From Coprinus comatus (taxonomy: Eukaryota; Basidiomycota; Agaricomycetes; Agaricales; Agaricaceae): a DNA stretch of 64,000 bases. The position numbers were made by a program, and so were the translations under genes. Each line of letters opens with the position of its first letter. The stretch's first letter is position 1. Below the pieces are notes generated by a model. The model searched no databases, had not been told where the DNA came from, and was given only the letters and a program-made list of their open reading frames with translations. Location of the stretch: assembly GCA_034638255.1 (NCBI GenBank), contig JAWPGT010000008.1, positions 558,001-622,000 of the forward strand, in the 5' to 3' direction. Below, one piece after another: positions 45,512 through 56,639 of this stretch.

Positions 45512-47154
45512 ATGTTACTACTTATCTCTGTCCTGATTTTTGGTATTACCTGTTCCACACACGCCAGGGAATGGCGAGATAGTGGAACTGGAACCATTAT
45601 ACTTGAAGAAGCTTGGACAATTCCAGAGCTCATTTTTCAGATTGGGTGAGTATGACATGGTCAACTAATTATGATTGTATATAGTACTGACTATTGTCAA
45701 TCCTTCTCACCGTTTAGTAACATAACTGCTCCCTTAGGTGCTGCCCTGAGGCCTGAGGGCTGACGATGAGAGGAGAATAATCATGATTCACTAACATGTT
45801 TATGTCAGGTGGAACAAATGCCGAACTGAAATCAAACTTGTTGGACGTTCATGATCAACGCTTGAGGTTCATGGACGAAAATAACGTTGATTTTGTAAGA
45901 TTCTTCAATGTCATTTTTAAATTAAAATCTGAATCGCCGCAGATGGTTATATCTTGCGCTAATCCCTGTATCCAAGGCATTTCTGACCCGGTGGAAGCAG
46001 AAAAGATGGCAACTATAGTCAATGACAGACTCGCTAATACTATATCAAATAATACCCTTCGATTTGGTGGATTTGCATCACTATCAATGCATAATGCGAC
46101 ACAAGCCGCCTTCGAGCTTCAACGGGCTATTGAGGAACTTGGTTTCTTAGGTATCATCTAGTTGATATGGTACAAATGATGTTCCCACTGAAGATATTGA
46201 TATTTCAAGGTGCTCTGGTGAATGATTATCAACAGTCCGGACCTGACAACGGTATGGAAGATCAAACAGTGATGTGCAAGACATGGTCAATTTACCATTG
46301 GTTCACAGCGAATCTGCTATTCTACGATCAACCAGAATATGATGTATTCTGGCAGATGGTCTCGGACCTTGATGTTCCTGTTTATTTCCACCCGCGTTCT
46401 AATATTCCTCAAATTTTCGACTTGATGGACGCTCATGCTCCTTGGTTAAGGGGGCCAGGACAGGAATTTGCTGTGACGTTGTCAAATCACATACTCGGGT
46501 TAGTCTCATATCTTGACTATTTTTCCTTGCCACGTTGACCATCAGTATATTAGTTTATGTACCAATGGAATTTTTGAGTAGGTTTCCAACTGTTACGCCA
46601 CCAACGTTTTTTGATATTTCTCACATCTAGCCGCTTTCCCAAATTGAAGATTATTGTTGGTCACCTTGGAGAGCGTATTCCGTCAGACCTTATTCGTATA
46701 GATGAACGTGAGTTTTGTTTTTTTCTTTGAAGCTAAATTTTCTTTGATACGAGTCGGAGAGGTTGTTGATAATATGAGTCATGATATTGACAATGTTATG
46801 ATACAGAACTTCAACGACAATTACCACTAGGAATGCCAATGAAGCAGAGTGTTACGTCATACTGGAAGACTAATATTTGGGAAACGACATCCGGAAACTT
46901 CGCTACAGAATTGTTGAAATTTCATATAGGAGCAATTGGTTTGGATCGTATCATGTATTCCGTGGATTATCCATTCGTAAGTTTTTTTTTCATCACTGAC
47001 ATTACTAGCCCGTGATTGACTAATACATCCACAGGTCGCAATTCCAGAAGGTCAAGCATGGGTGGAAACTCTTGGCAGTGTGCTTTCCAAACGGAACCTG
47101 AGTAGCCTGAAGCGTGGAGTGGCCATCAAGGTTCTAGGATTGGATAAAGAATAG
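45512..47154 (+). CDS. secreted amidohydrolase-fold protein (dihydroxybenzoate decarboxylase/ACMSD-like)
   Basis: Multi-exon. A signal peptide MLLLISVLIFGITCSTHA is followed by GTIILEEAWTIPEL (N-terminal metal-site strand) and LLDVHDQRLRFMDENNVDFMVISCANPCIQG, a strong match to the amidohydrolase_2 decarboxylases (2,3-dihydroxybenzoate, gamma-resorcylate, ACMSD). Later come LDVPVYFHPRSN (His), FPKLKIIVGHLGERIP (His) and RIMYSVDYPFVAIPEGQAWV (Asp), the expected metal and catalytic residues. Such enzymes decarboxylate hydroxybenzoates with a divalent metal. A secreted form would act outside the cell or in a vacuole, unlike the usual cytosolic location. The substrate is not known. Confidence 0.82.
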
Positions 47155-47387
47155 GTGGGTGGAGCTTTGCGTGGTCACTACAATCGAACAGGGTCAGTTA
47201 AGTTGAAGGTTTAACGTTTAACGTTCTATAAACACTAGGTACTGTCACAAGAAAAATCTGAATTCCAAATATAGTACAAATTGTTTTAAAGTGTGTAATC
47301 TAACTGAACGATGAGAGTATCACCGATAAAGACAAAGGTGGTATATCAAAAAGAAACCGATTGCCATGAGGTATATATATAATAAAA

Positions 47388-48766
47388 TCAAGCGGGAGAA
47401 TACTGAGGAGGAAGCTCTACTGCGGGGGAAAACCTCATACCGCTATCTTCGTGGCGAATAAAACCGGCAGCGCCTGTAGGTTGACTAATGTCTGATTCTG
47501 AAATCGGCGAATCGTCTGACTTAGTCTCTCTGCGAACGGGAGAAAACCGAGGAGGAAGAACGAATGGTTCAAAAATAAGTTCTGGGGAAATGGGTTTCTG
47601 TGCCTTTTGCCTGCGTCTCCACACCCACAATATACCCACAAGGCATCCAAGGAATGCAATACTTCCAAGAACTCCGCCAATGATTGCCCCCGTACCATCC
47701 ACGGGATTTGGGTTACTAGTAATAGGGCCAGTGTTGTTGGTATTGGGAGTAGGATTAGGATTAGGAGTTTTTTCTGAGGGTCGGAGGGGAATTGATAGTG
47801 GAAGTGTTCCGTTGTTAATTAACAAGTAATTGAGTAAGAGTGGTACTGTTTCATTCGACCCCAAATATGTGACCTTCAACTCGTGTGAACCGAATTCAAC
47901 TCCTGGTGAAGTGAAAAACTCTTGATTTTCGGTGGAGGAGTTTTCATTTTGCTCCCAGAAGAACACGTTAGGAGGCCCGCCATCAATGGTGTATTGAGCC
48001 GAAGAGAAGGGCCTGTTGGAAAGCTGAGGGGTCACGCTACCATACCAACTAATAGACGATCCTTCAAGGGGATTTTAATTGTCAACTCCTTACAGAAATG
48101 ATCAAGAGTTTTTTTCCCTACCAGTGAAATTGAGTGACATGGAAGAATTAGTTTCCCTCGTTACTGCGAACCCATCACCCTTGACCCAGGATGGATCGTA
48201 CTGGATCACTGGATCGTTTTGCAATATGAATATTGTGGCTTCTCGTATTGAAGCATTCTCAGGGGGAGTGTACTGAAACATATCGAACCAGAACGTTACG
48301 TTCGATGGTCTGACCTCTAGTGTGAGCGTATGTACAGTGGCAGTGAGGTTGAGGAAAAACGAGTCACAAAATAGTCGCTGGTTTGCTGGGGACCTATCCT
48401 CGGATTCAATGTAGGCACCTACGCCATCAATGAAGCATTGAAAAATAGGTTCATCTGAGCCAGGAGGGATTAAATCCTTGCTGTTTTGTCCAAGAGCCTG
48501 AATAAAGGTTCCTGTCTTTGTGTATTAAAACCCCTGTCTCGTATAGAAGAGCGAACAGGCATACCGGTGAATTGTATACTGACAGAACCACCGGTATTTG
48601 TTCCGTGCAATGTATGCTTGAATGCGGCACCACTGTTACCAATACCATCCAGCGTACCGCTATTGTCTAAAAACCAACCGTCTCCCGAGTAGACAAGACC
48701 TGGGTCGTTGTCGTCGACTAAAATATCGCGAAATAGCTCTTGTTCAGGTGGAGGTCCCCCAGACAT
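47388..48766 (-). CDS. single-pass membrane protein, PPxY-tail family, paralogue D
   Basis: Exons 48766-48565, about 48454-48122 and 48061-47388 give about 402 residues. It starts MSGGPPPEQELFRDILVDDN and has DPGLVYSGDGWF, then CFIDGVGAYI, FWFDMFQYTPPE in module 1 and SSISWYGSV, YTIDGGPPNVFFW, FTSPGVEFGSHELKVTYL, LINNGTLPL in module 2. The helix is IIGGVLGSIAFLGCLVGILWVW followed by RRRQK. The tail is short, with LIFEPFVLPPRF and the end RHEDSGMRFSPAVELPPQYSPA, keeping both family motifs with PPQY. It is the most divergent copy, 11 kb from paralogue C. The exon 2 acceptor is my choice from frame; an earlier one would need a different donor. Confidence 0.78.
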
Positions 48767-49614
48767 TGAATTGTTGGTTTAGGTGTCGTGGTGGAGTGGG
48801 GAATGGTCGGATTGGTGAAGCCCAAGAGCCAACAGAAGGTGTATAAGGCAATTGCGATGCTAAGCATAACAACGGCAGGCACCGTCCAAATAGAAGCGCA
48901 AGTCTTCGGTTTGCAACGGAATAATCATATTGAATGGGAACGACGAATGACATAGAAGTGAGCTAGACAATGATGAACGTTGGTAAAATTGGAAACCATT
49001 GTTACTTTGAAGTCATCACGGGCGCAGAAAGAAAATGTGATTTGATTTAGACCTTTGTCCCACTCGAAGCTGCCTTCAGGCTCTGAGTGCATCATGCGAG
49101 CCATAAAACAACATTGATAAGTCAGATATCAGAGTTGAGATCGATTTACGAGGCAGCCATGATGATATGTCTGATGTAAGTTTGTCGGATTCTCATCAAT
49201 GATGCCCATCGCACCAAGTTACCAAAGATGAAACTACTCTCTCACACCTTTGTATATTTCACTAGTCCGTTTTCTGAAGTTCCGAAAGATTGAGACTGGG
49301 AATTGTGTTAGATCGCAAGCGATACGAGTAACCGTACCACAGAATCCAGAGATCACTGACAATTGAGATAATGATTCCTTGAGAAGTTGAAAGGTGTTGC
49401 CAGTGATCAGGGCATGTGCCAAAGACGTTATCAATAGTATCTGGGATACACCAGTGATGTGAATTCAACGCTGTGTCCTATACCCTTGGAGCTGGGAAAG
49501 AACGGGATAATTCGAGCTCTCTGCTTGCAAGTAACGTTAACGTTACATGTGACACTCCCACGTGAGTATAATATTACGCGACGCGTTCTGCCCATTTTCG
49601 CATCCACCACCAAT
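48767..49614. promoter_or_regulatory. divergent intergenic region with a 16 bp palindrome and a CACGTG box
   Basis: About 850 bp between paralogue D and the pseudouridine synthase. GTAACGTTAACGTTAC at 49531-49546 is a perfect 16 bp palindrome, and CACGTG stands at 49559-49564, 50-85 bp before the plus-strand start codon. The remainder has no recognisable feature. Confidence 0.55.
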
Positions 49615-50800
49615 ATGTCAAGACTCCGTACATCCAATCTTTGCAAAGCACTTCTATATTATGATAGAGGAATTATGCTGGTAAACAAACCTCAAGGTAT
49701 GGTCTGCCAATTGTCCCATAAAGTAGCAAACAAGGTGCGTGAAGCTTCTTGGCTTTACTACCATGCAGTTTATATAGATACCCTCAGGATATTTCTAGCT
49801 TCAACCAATTACTCGAAGGTATCTCTATTCCTACTCCAAAGGAAGCGGAAAATGACCAAGTGACAGGAATAAAAAACGAGCTTGGAATGAGTACTTTACC
49901 GTACCCAGTTCACCGCCTGGATAAAGTACGCTTTCTAGTTCTCTCAAAAATTCATCACATTTTGTTCATTCTTACTAGGATACAAGTGGAGCTCTGCTAC
50001 TTGCCCGCACCAAACCCTGGGCACGCAAAATTCAACAACAATTCATGGACGATACCATCACAAAGACATACCTTGCACTTGTTCATGGTGGCCCCGAGAA
50101 ATTTCCTGAGAAGCAGGGAGTAATCGAAACATGTCTGTCGGATGATGACGGGAGAGTATTTCTTGATCCAAGCGGGACGAATACCATAACGAAATGGGAG
50201 GTTGTAGCGTCATCTGTACGTTTACCAATTTTTGACTGCGTATATTCGAAATTCATCCCATGCAGCCACGAGTACCCATTACCCTTTTAAAACTAGGTCT
50301 CGTTACGGGACACAAGCATCAACTACGTATACATATGGCGAAATGCCTAAGAAGTGTGTATCTACTCCTTAACAACACAGTAACATTTTGAAACTCACCA
50401 ATACCTTGTTTAGCGCCAATTATCGGTGACTCGATTTTTGCTAGGACAGAGTCTATACAGCAGATAGCAAGTAAGATTACACTGCCAAAAGATCTCATGT
50501 TCTTGCATGCCTCGAGATATCACTTTTGGTAAGAATGCCTTTTTCTAGTATGTGTTAAACATCCTCATGTTTGTGTAGCGTTACAATAAGCTCGGCTCGC
50601 ACAAACGTTTCACCCAAGCATTTCGTGTGCCCGTTCCCTCGAAATTCCAAGTGGTGTGCAGAGATGCAGGTCTGACTTTCGACAAAAACATCCTTAAAGG
50701 TGCAATGTTTATCAATGGCGGGTTATGGCAAGCACAAGACCATTTACTTGATCCAGAAGACACATGTTGGGTTTCCGATCACCTCATTGAACACACATAG
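49615..50800 (+). CDS. RluA-family RNA pseudouridine synthase
   Basis: About six exons, starting MSRLRTSNLCKALLYYDRGI then MLVNKPQGMVCQLSH. The catalytic motif is PVHRLDKDTSGALLLART, in which HRLDKDTSG carries the catalytic Asp (the join lies at an intron near 49930-49980). Further blocks: ITKTYLALVHGGPE, GLVTGHKHQLRIHMAKCLRTPIIGD and DLMFLHASRYHFW. The set is typical of RluA-type enzymes acting on rRNA, tRNA or mitochondrial RNA. No S4 domain was seen at the N-terminus and no clear presequence, so location is unsure. RPUSD4-like is one possibility. Confidence 0.88.
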
Positions 50801-50901
50801 CATGATCTAGATTCCAAACGACCGAGTACAGATGAGTCCAGCTACTATGACAGTCTTTAATTTAAATAGTGATTTAAATACTCCAGCTTTGTTAGTATGT
50901 A

Positions 50902-52082
50902 TTAATTATGAATTTGCTCCTGATGGTTTCCTTGCTGATTTCCTTGCTGGTTCTTGACGCTCATATTCAGCGCTTGACCGAGACCTACAGCTATAGCTCC
51001 AATGGCATGCGCCGCACCTGAAGCAAGTACAGCTCCACCAGCACCAGCACTGATAGCAGGAATGGCAGGAATGGAGCCAACGGTAATGAGGATAGCACTA
51101 ACGACACTCATGGCTTTAGGATGTTCGCTCGTGATAAAATCAAGAGCATTACATGCATTGAGTAGCCAAACAGGTGCTTGAGCGACTTTCTCGACTGCAA
51201 CTTTTCTGATTAGTGCCTATAATCTGACTCAAAAATATCAAGACCTACCTTCAGCTCCAGAGTTACTTACGCCACTGGTTTCAATGGCTTCCACGGCTTG
51301 TGATTGATTTGGACTAGGAGATCGAGAGCGGAGAGTGACCGCGCTTTCTGAGTGGGTTTTCTGAGTGGAAGGGTGTTGGGCAAGGGTTTCCTCTTTATCC
51401 TTATTCCGGGAAGGCCAAAATTCAGTGGCCGACCGTTTGGGTACTGGAGGCTTCGTGTTGGTGGAACATCCTGATGTCTCGGCGACGCTCGAATCCGAAG
51501 TCAATTTCTTTGACCCCGACCAGAATGATCCAGACCTTGATGGCGCTCTCCTTCGCTTTGGCGCCTCTTGGTTAGATTCTTCAGCTACGGCAGGCTCATC
51601 TTCCTTCTTCTTTGAGAACCAGAAATTCGAGGCTTTGAACTTAATCGATTTCGTCTCTGACCTGTCGATGTCCCCTTGAAAACAAATTAGAGACGAGCGT
51701 AATTAACGATAAAAAGACTTACAACCCATGCTGACCATAGCAATGCGAAATTTCTTCCACGTCCATCGATACTTTCCACCGTTAACCCGGGTGATAACCG
51801 CTTTGAGTTCATCAAGCCTGGTCAGTTCTGATTAGTTCCAGTATTAATACGTTGTGCGACGATAATTTACCTTGCTTTGGCTTTAGGACCCATGAAATGT
51901 TGTGCGACTTTGTACCAACATCCCTCTGGAATACCGCGTTTCATGCAGCCATCTTTGATTTGGTCCAACCACTCGTCAACTGTCGGGTCTTTCTTGGGGT
52001 TGCCACTGAAAATAGGACCGTCCGTCCACTCCGCGTAAATAGGCTCAAGATCGAAGGGCTTGATTTTGAAGGCCTCTAGCAT
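50902..52082 (-). CDS. unrecognised protein with conserved N-terminal Trp-rich domain and glycine-rich hydrophobic C-terminus
   Basis: About four exons. The N-terminal domain contains DPTVDEWLDQIKDGCMKRGI, CWYKVAQHFMGPKAKARLDELK and GGKYRWTWKKFRIAMVSMGW, a block I associate with a family of uncharacterised Agaricomycete proteins. The middle is charged and low in complexity (SRSGSFWSGSKK, RSRSPSPNQ). The C-terminal part reads VEKVAQAPVWLLNACNALDF, then AMSVVSAILITVGSIPAIPA and a glycine/alanine-rich run ISAGAGGAVLASGAAHAIGA ending in a polar tail. Such small-residue hydrophobic stretches can pack in membranes or as glycine zippers. No known domain; function open. Confidence 0.65.
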
Positions 52083-53201
52083 TGTGGGGTTGTTTAATAG
52101 AAGGGAGAGATGTGTAGTGTCAATATGCGAAGCTGAAGTGGAGGCTTGAGGGGAACATGATCATATTTATATTATTTTCGCTTTCTCGCTTTCACAAGAA
52201 AAGCCTCGTTGAAGATGCGCGGTAGCATGCATAACTCGGATGATCGCACAACGGCCCTTTCTCCGAACTCCTCAAGTGCTCATGGATAGAGATCTATCCG
52301 ACACGTTTTTCTCGCCAATCCTTTGGCTGTGCACAAAACATTCAATCCCGTTTGGATAGGCAAATACCGATATGAGTATTATGAAAGTGTCTAGAGGATA
52401 CTGCGGAGAACGAATGGCTTGGTTGATTGCATGTATCAACCATGAAGTGAGTGGTCGAGCCAGTGCTAGCCTTTTGGGAGTCTTTCTGATGCCACCTGGC
52501 ACAATATATTAAAAACGTACGGTGCACGTTGTATTTGTGTGCTATGTACATAAGCAACATGATACACGTTTCGAGGTCAGCCTTACACACAAGACAGACT
52601 TCCCTCAGACCTTTCAATTTTGTTGTTCTACTGGAAGGTTCCGTCTGTTCCGTGTTCCCTTAAGATTTTGGGATATCGATATCCTGTCGATAATCTGGCA
52701 GTCGGTTGTATGATTCTGCGTGATTAGTGTTCCTGACGAGTTCAACATGTCAAATGGCAGAGTGCCTCATTCAATGTTTCCAAATGAAATTACAAGGGGG
52801 AGAGCATGGGCAGGATGTGGGTGAACATACTAGTGAAGTGAAGAGATTAAATAAACGGTCACTCTTAGCATGTGGAAGTACCAACACACAGCGTTGCTTG
52901 GAATAGAATTTTAAATCTGGATATATCAAGAAATCTACCATCTAATGTATAAACCGAAATGGTGTATCAGAGGCTTTGCATGCACTAGGTTTAACTTGAC
53001 GATTAATTGCGGTATGTTTAACTTGCTTGGTGTGACGTAATAACACTGGATTACTCATCCGGGAGATACCGAGATGCCCGATAAGAAGTCAGTAAATGTT
53101 GATTATTATCCTCTTCAACATACTTGCCAGACATCTTCGCAGTCAGCGCTTCGTCCTGAGCCTGCGTCAATCCGTCATCCTTTGGTAGTACTCCCAGTTA
53201 T
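52083..53201. other. divergent intergenic region, no supported gene
   Basis: About 1.1 kb. Several open frames on each strand overlap and none has a motif, so I call none. The region presumably holds two promoters. A TGACGTAA word, close to a bZIP site, lies at about 53033. Confidence 0.4.
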
Positions 53202-55933
53202 ATGCTTAATAGTCCCACTGCAGCTATCCAGACAGACGCTCAGACTCCAGAAAACCTTGAACAACCTACCCCGAGCACTAAATCCCAACATGGCTTACAA
53301 GACGAATTTTGTCTGCTTCTCGACATCCCTGCGGAATTACTCACAGGAGTCACCTCGCACCTTCCCCCAGCCTCTCTATGTAACCTCGCCTTGGTCAACA
53401 GACGTCTGCATGAGCACGTAAAGGACGATTCCACCTGGCATCGTGCCTTTGTGCAACAGTTCCTGGGCATTGATTTCCAGAGTGAACTATATAACAGGAA
53501 TAAGAGGCTTATGCTTCGACGAGAATCCAGAAGCTGGAGAGAAGAATTCACGAAAAGGTTTGGCATTTGCAAGTGAGTCTGGCTATCATGTATATATGTG
53601 CGATAAAAGCGCATATATTCTCATCTAGACAGTAAAAACCTAACAGTTTGTTATTTTTTTTAATCAAGGAAATGGATGTATTCACGCAATACGACTACCC
53701 GACACATCCCTGTACACTCCGTTATCTCCTCTATGCATCTTATGCCCGGCCATTCTGCACTTCTCTCTGCATCCAATTTCTATGGCATCGTTTCGCGATC
53801 CCTCCCTCTGACGGGTAGGATACTTCCCGGATACATTAATCCAACTGGACCTCGGCCAGGGATTGGTTTAGGAAATCCAAATGTAGAGTTTGCTCCCAAT
53901 GTCACTACCTGCATTCTCGCCTCCGATGGTGGGACTGCCAAGGTGTTGTGGGGGATTAGGAACGGTGAAGTCACTTTGACTACCGCACCAAAAGCTATTG
54001 ATATGCCAAGGCGAGGGGTCAACTTCAACCTGGTGCGATGCCATGCCAACGAAGAACACGAAGGACCTGTGTTGAACGCTACTTGGGATGGCGAAGACTT
54101 TGCAATCACTGGTGGAGCTGACGGTCGCATCAAACTGTGGGATACCAGAACTATGAGATGCCTTTGGACTTCCGAGCAAGTACACCGGTCCCTTGTGCCA
54201 GAGGCATTTGTCCTAGTCGCTTCCTCTCTCAAGCAAGGCATCATCGCCGGTTGTTTGAAAAATGGAGATATCGTGGTGTATGACGGCTTTCAGCAACGTT
54301 TGACGCCCGAACATCAAACTACGGTGGATACAAGCGGTGTTAGGACCGCGACTATCGTTTGTCCTGCAGAGTATGGTTCCGGGTCAAGAGAAGACAAAGA
54401 TCGAAGTCGCCATGCATCATACTTCTCTGTCGATACCAGCTCATGCACTGGCACCATACTTCTCGTTGCATACCAAGGAGATACCAACTTCTATAAAGTA
54501 ATCTTACAATATGACCAAGAGGGTAGTTCCAAGTCTCACGCAATTGCATTTGGCGATCATGCATTTGGTCCCATCTCCTGCCTAGCCCCTTTCTTCGCAA
54601 CTCTTCAACCCAATCAAGTTTCATATTAGTTGGGGATTTCATGGGACAAGTTTATGTCTATGACTGGCACATAGTCGATGCAGAAAACGAGACGGATTCC
54701 ACGTCTACAGCACCCATTTCTCCTCTATACCGATTCGAAGCCCATTTAGATGGATCTGCTATCACCGCACTGCAATGGAATGGAATAATTCTTGCGACTG
54801 GCGCTGCCAATGGTGTTACGCACGTGTTCAATGGCCTTACATTTGCTCCCATTCGGAGCTTTGCAAATCCAACCCCTAGGTTTCGAGGCCGAGCGCATCT
54901 ACCTCCTGTTGATCCTTCCGATGATGGAAGGGTGAGGCAGATTCTGTGCAGCCCTGATCATGAAGTGATAGTAGTAAATGTAGGAAATGCGATACTAGCA
55001 TGGAAAGCCGGGCCTCTTGGCAAAGCTAAAAGCGGAGGGGTCAGGGGCCGTGTACCTTTAGATGGCCAGATACAAAGCAAGAAGCGAAATCATGGAGCAA
55101 AATGGTTGCGTGAGTTATTAGTTCTTTGCAATTGGGTGGATGTAAGCTCATGGGTCGAATACAGAGCAAGTGGAACTGAAGCAAAATATTGCCGAATCAC
55201 AACAACTCCTGAAACAAGAGGGAGAATCGCGCAAGGCACACAACAAAGCAAAGGAACAAACCAATACCCTCGACAGCAATAGCCTAGGCCTGAATGAAGA
55301 AGAAGCGTTGGAATATGCCTTAATGCTCAGCCGTGAAGTACACGAGAAATCACCGACTAGTGCCACTGATTGTGCCGCCGATCAACCTTATTCTTTTACA
55401 GATGCAGATGCTTTGACCGATCGGGAACTGTCCTCTGCACTTGAACAAGGTGACTTTCATTGGGGCGCTGAAGGTGCTTCGGAGGTCGGTCATGCCGATG
55501 ATTCTACCAGTAGCGATGTTATCCCTCTATCGGCTTCCTCATCGAACTCGTCGAACTATGGTCACAACACACATTGGAATCAAGCAAGTGATCCATTTAC
55601 TAGGGTATTGACAATTACTCCCAATGATCACATCTCAGAATTTCCTCCGATCGACAGTCATCCGACTTTCACTAGTTCTCCCGGACTACACCCTGCGAGA
55701 ACAATTGGTTCAGGACCGGGTCCGAGCACAACGTCAGCATGGGGTAGAGCTCTGAAGACTTCTGCTACGATGGACACCTCCAATGCTGGCGGACGGTCGC
55801 TGTTATCTCCATCTCCATCCACATCTCATGCCCTCCTACTCAGCCTTCAAACCCGGATGACGATATGGATGAAGACCTGCGATTTGCCCTTGAATTGAGT
55901 CTTGCCGAGGCCAATAGTTGCATGCAACCATAG
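53202..55933 (+). CDS. F-box/WD40/UIM protein with two apparent frameshifts
   Basis: The first exon has an F-box: LLLDIPAELLTGVTSHLPPA, then LVNRRLHEHVKDDSTWHRAF. After an intron (about 53575-53668) WD40 blades follow, such as EGPVLNATWDGEDFAITGGA with GRIKLWDTRT, and in a second frame ILVGDFMGQVYVYDWH and AITALQWNGIILATGAANGV. After another intron (about 55109-55165) comes a UIM-like EEALEYALMLSREVHE and, in a third frame, DEDLRFALELSLAEA, a second UIM. F-box proteins select substrates for SCF ubiquitin ligases; the UIMs would bind ubiquitin. The frame changes near 54590-54610 and 55800-55830, with no intron that explains them, so the gene is either broken or carries sequence errors. Start chosen at 53202. 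Confidence 0.75.
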
Positions 55934-56005
55934 CCTATAGGTGTTATTATCTTCTTTAAAACAAATAGAAAGTGATGAATTCTTTGCGATATTCAAATGT
56001 CTGTC

Positions 56006-56639
56006 TTATACTACTCTACGATCAGTCATTGCACGCACAATACTTCCCACACCAGTGATTTCAGTCAGCTGTGCGTCGCATGAGTTGTGGAACTAAGAAA
56101 TAGACGAGCAAATATACCTTTTCGTGCCAACCCAGGAGGACACTCCCACTGATATCACCCCAACCAGGCATCCCCATGCCTTTATAGATGTATTTCATCA
56201 ATGTGTCCTGTGCATCTGTTGAAAGGGATTTGATAACCGGTAAGATTTCTGTGGCCTTGGTCGAATTAAGGATGGTGAGGAGGGTGGAAAGGGTGACCTC
56301 CTAATTGACGAAATCCTGATTGAGCCAACGCCATTTACGTGTCCATGGTATGTCTACGCGCCTTAGCCTCGTCCACGTTGGGACCATATGGAGCATTGTC
56401 TAAAATTATTGCGAGGGCTCCAGCAGCGTCGTTTCTAAGCAGGGGAAGTTGAGTCGTCGCATCAACTTGCTTGTACGAGAAACGTACTTGGCTAGCTGAC
56501 TCCTCACCGCTGCCTGCCTTTGCCTGGCTTCATCAAGTACTTGGGAAGGATCGCGAGGATCAGCGTCGTACAAGTCTTCATCCTGCAACACGTCCTCGTC
56601 GTATTTGTCAATGTCGATCTTACGGAATGCGCCTTCCAT
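56006..56639 (-). CDS. ARC15: Arp2/3 complex subunit 5 (ARPC5/p16)
   Basis: Four or so exons. It starts MEGAFRKIDIDKYDEDVLQD, then AVRSQLAKNDAAGALAIILD, APYGPNVDEAKARR, TEILPVIKSLSTDAQDTLMK, YIYKGMGMPGWGDISGSVLL, GWHEKLTEITGVGSIVRAMT and the end DRRVV. That is the complete ARPC5 fold, about 150 residues, normal for the family. ARPC5 is a structural subunit of the Arp2/3 complex that nucleates branched actin in the cytosol, at cortical patches and in endocytosis. It converges with the upstream F-box gene, leaving about 70 bp between the stops. Confidence 0.94.

Noticed and set aside
52272..52713. Overlapping short frames on both strands in the 52-53 kb gap
   Set aside because: They contradict one another and have no recognisable domain or splice structure.
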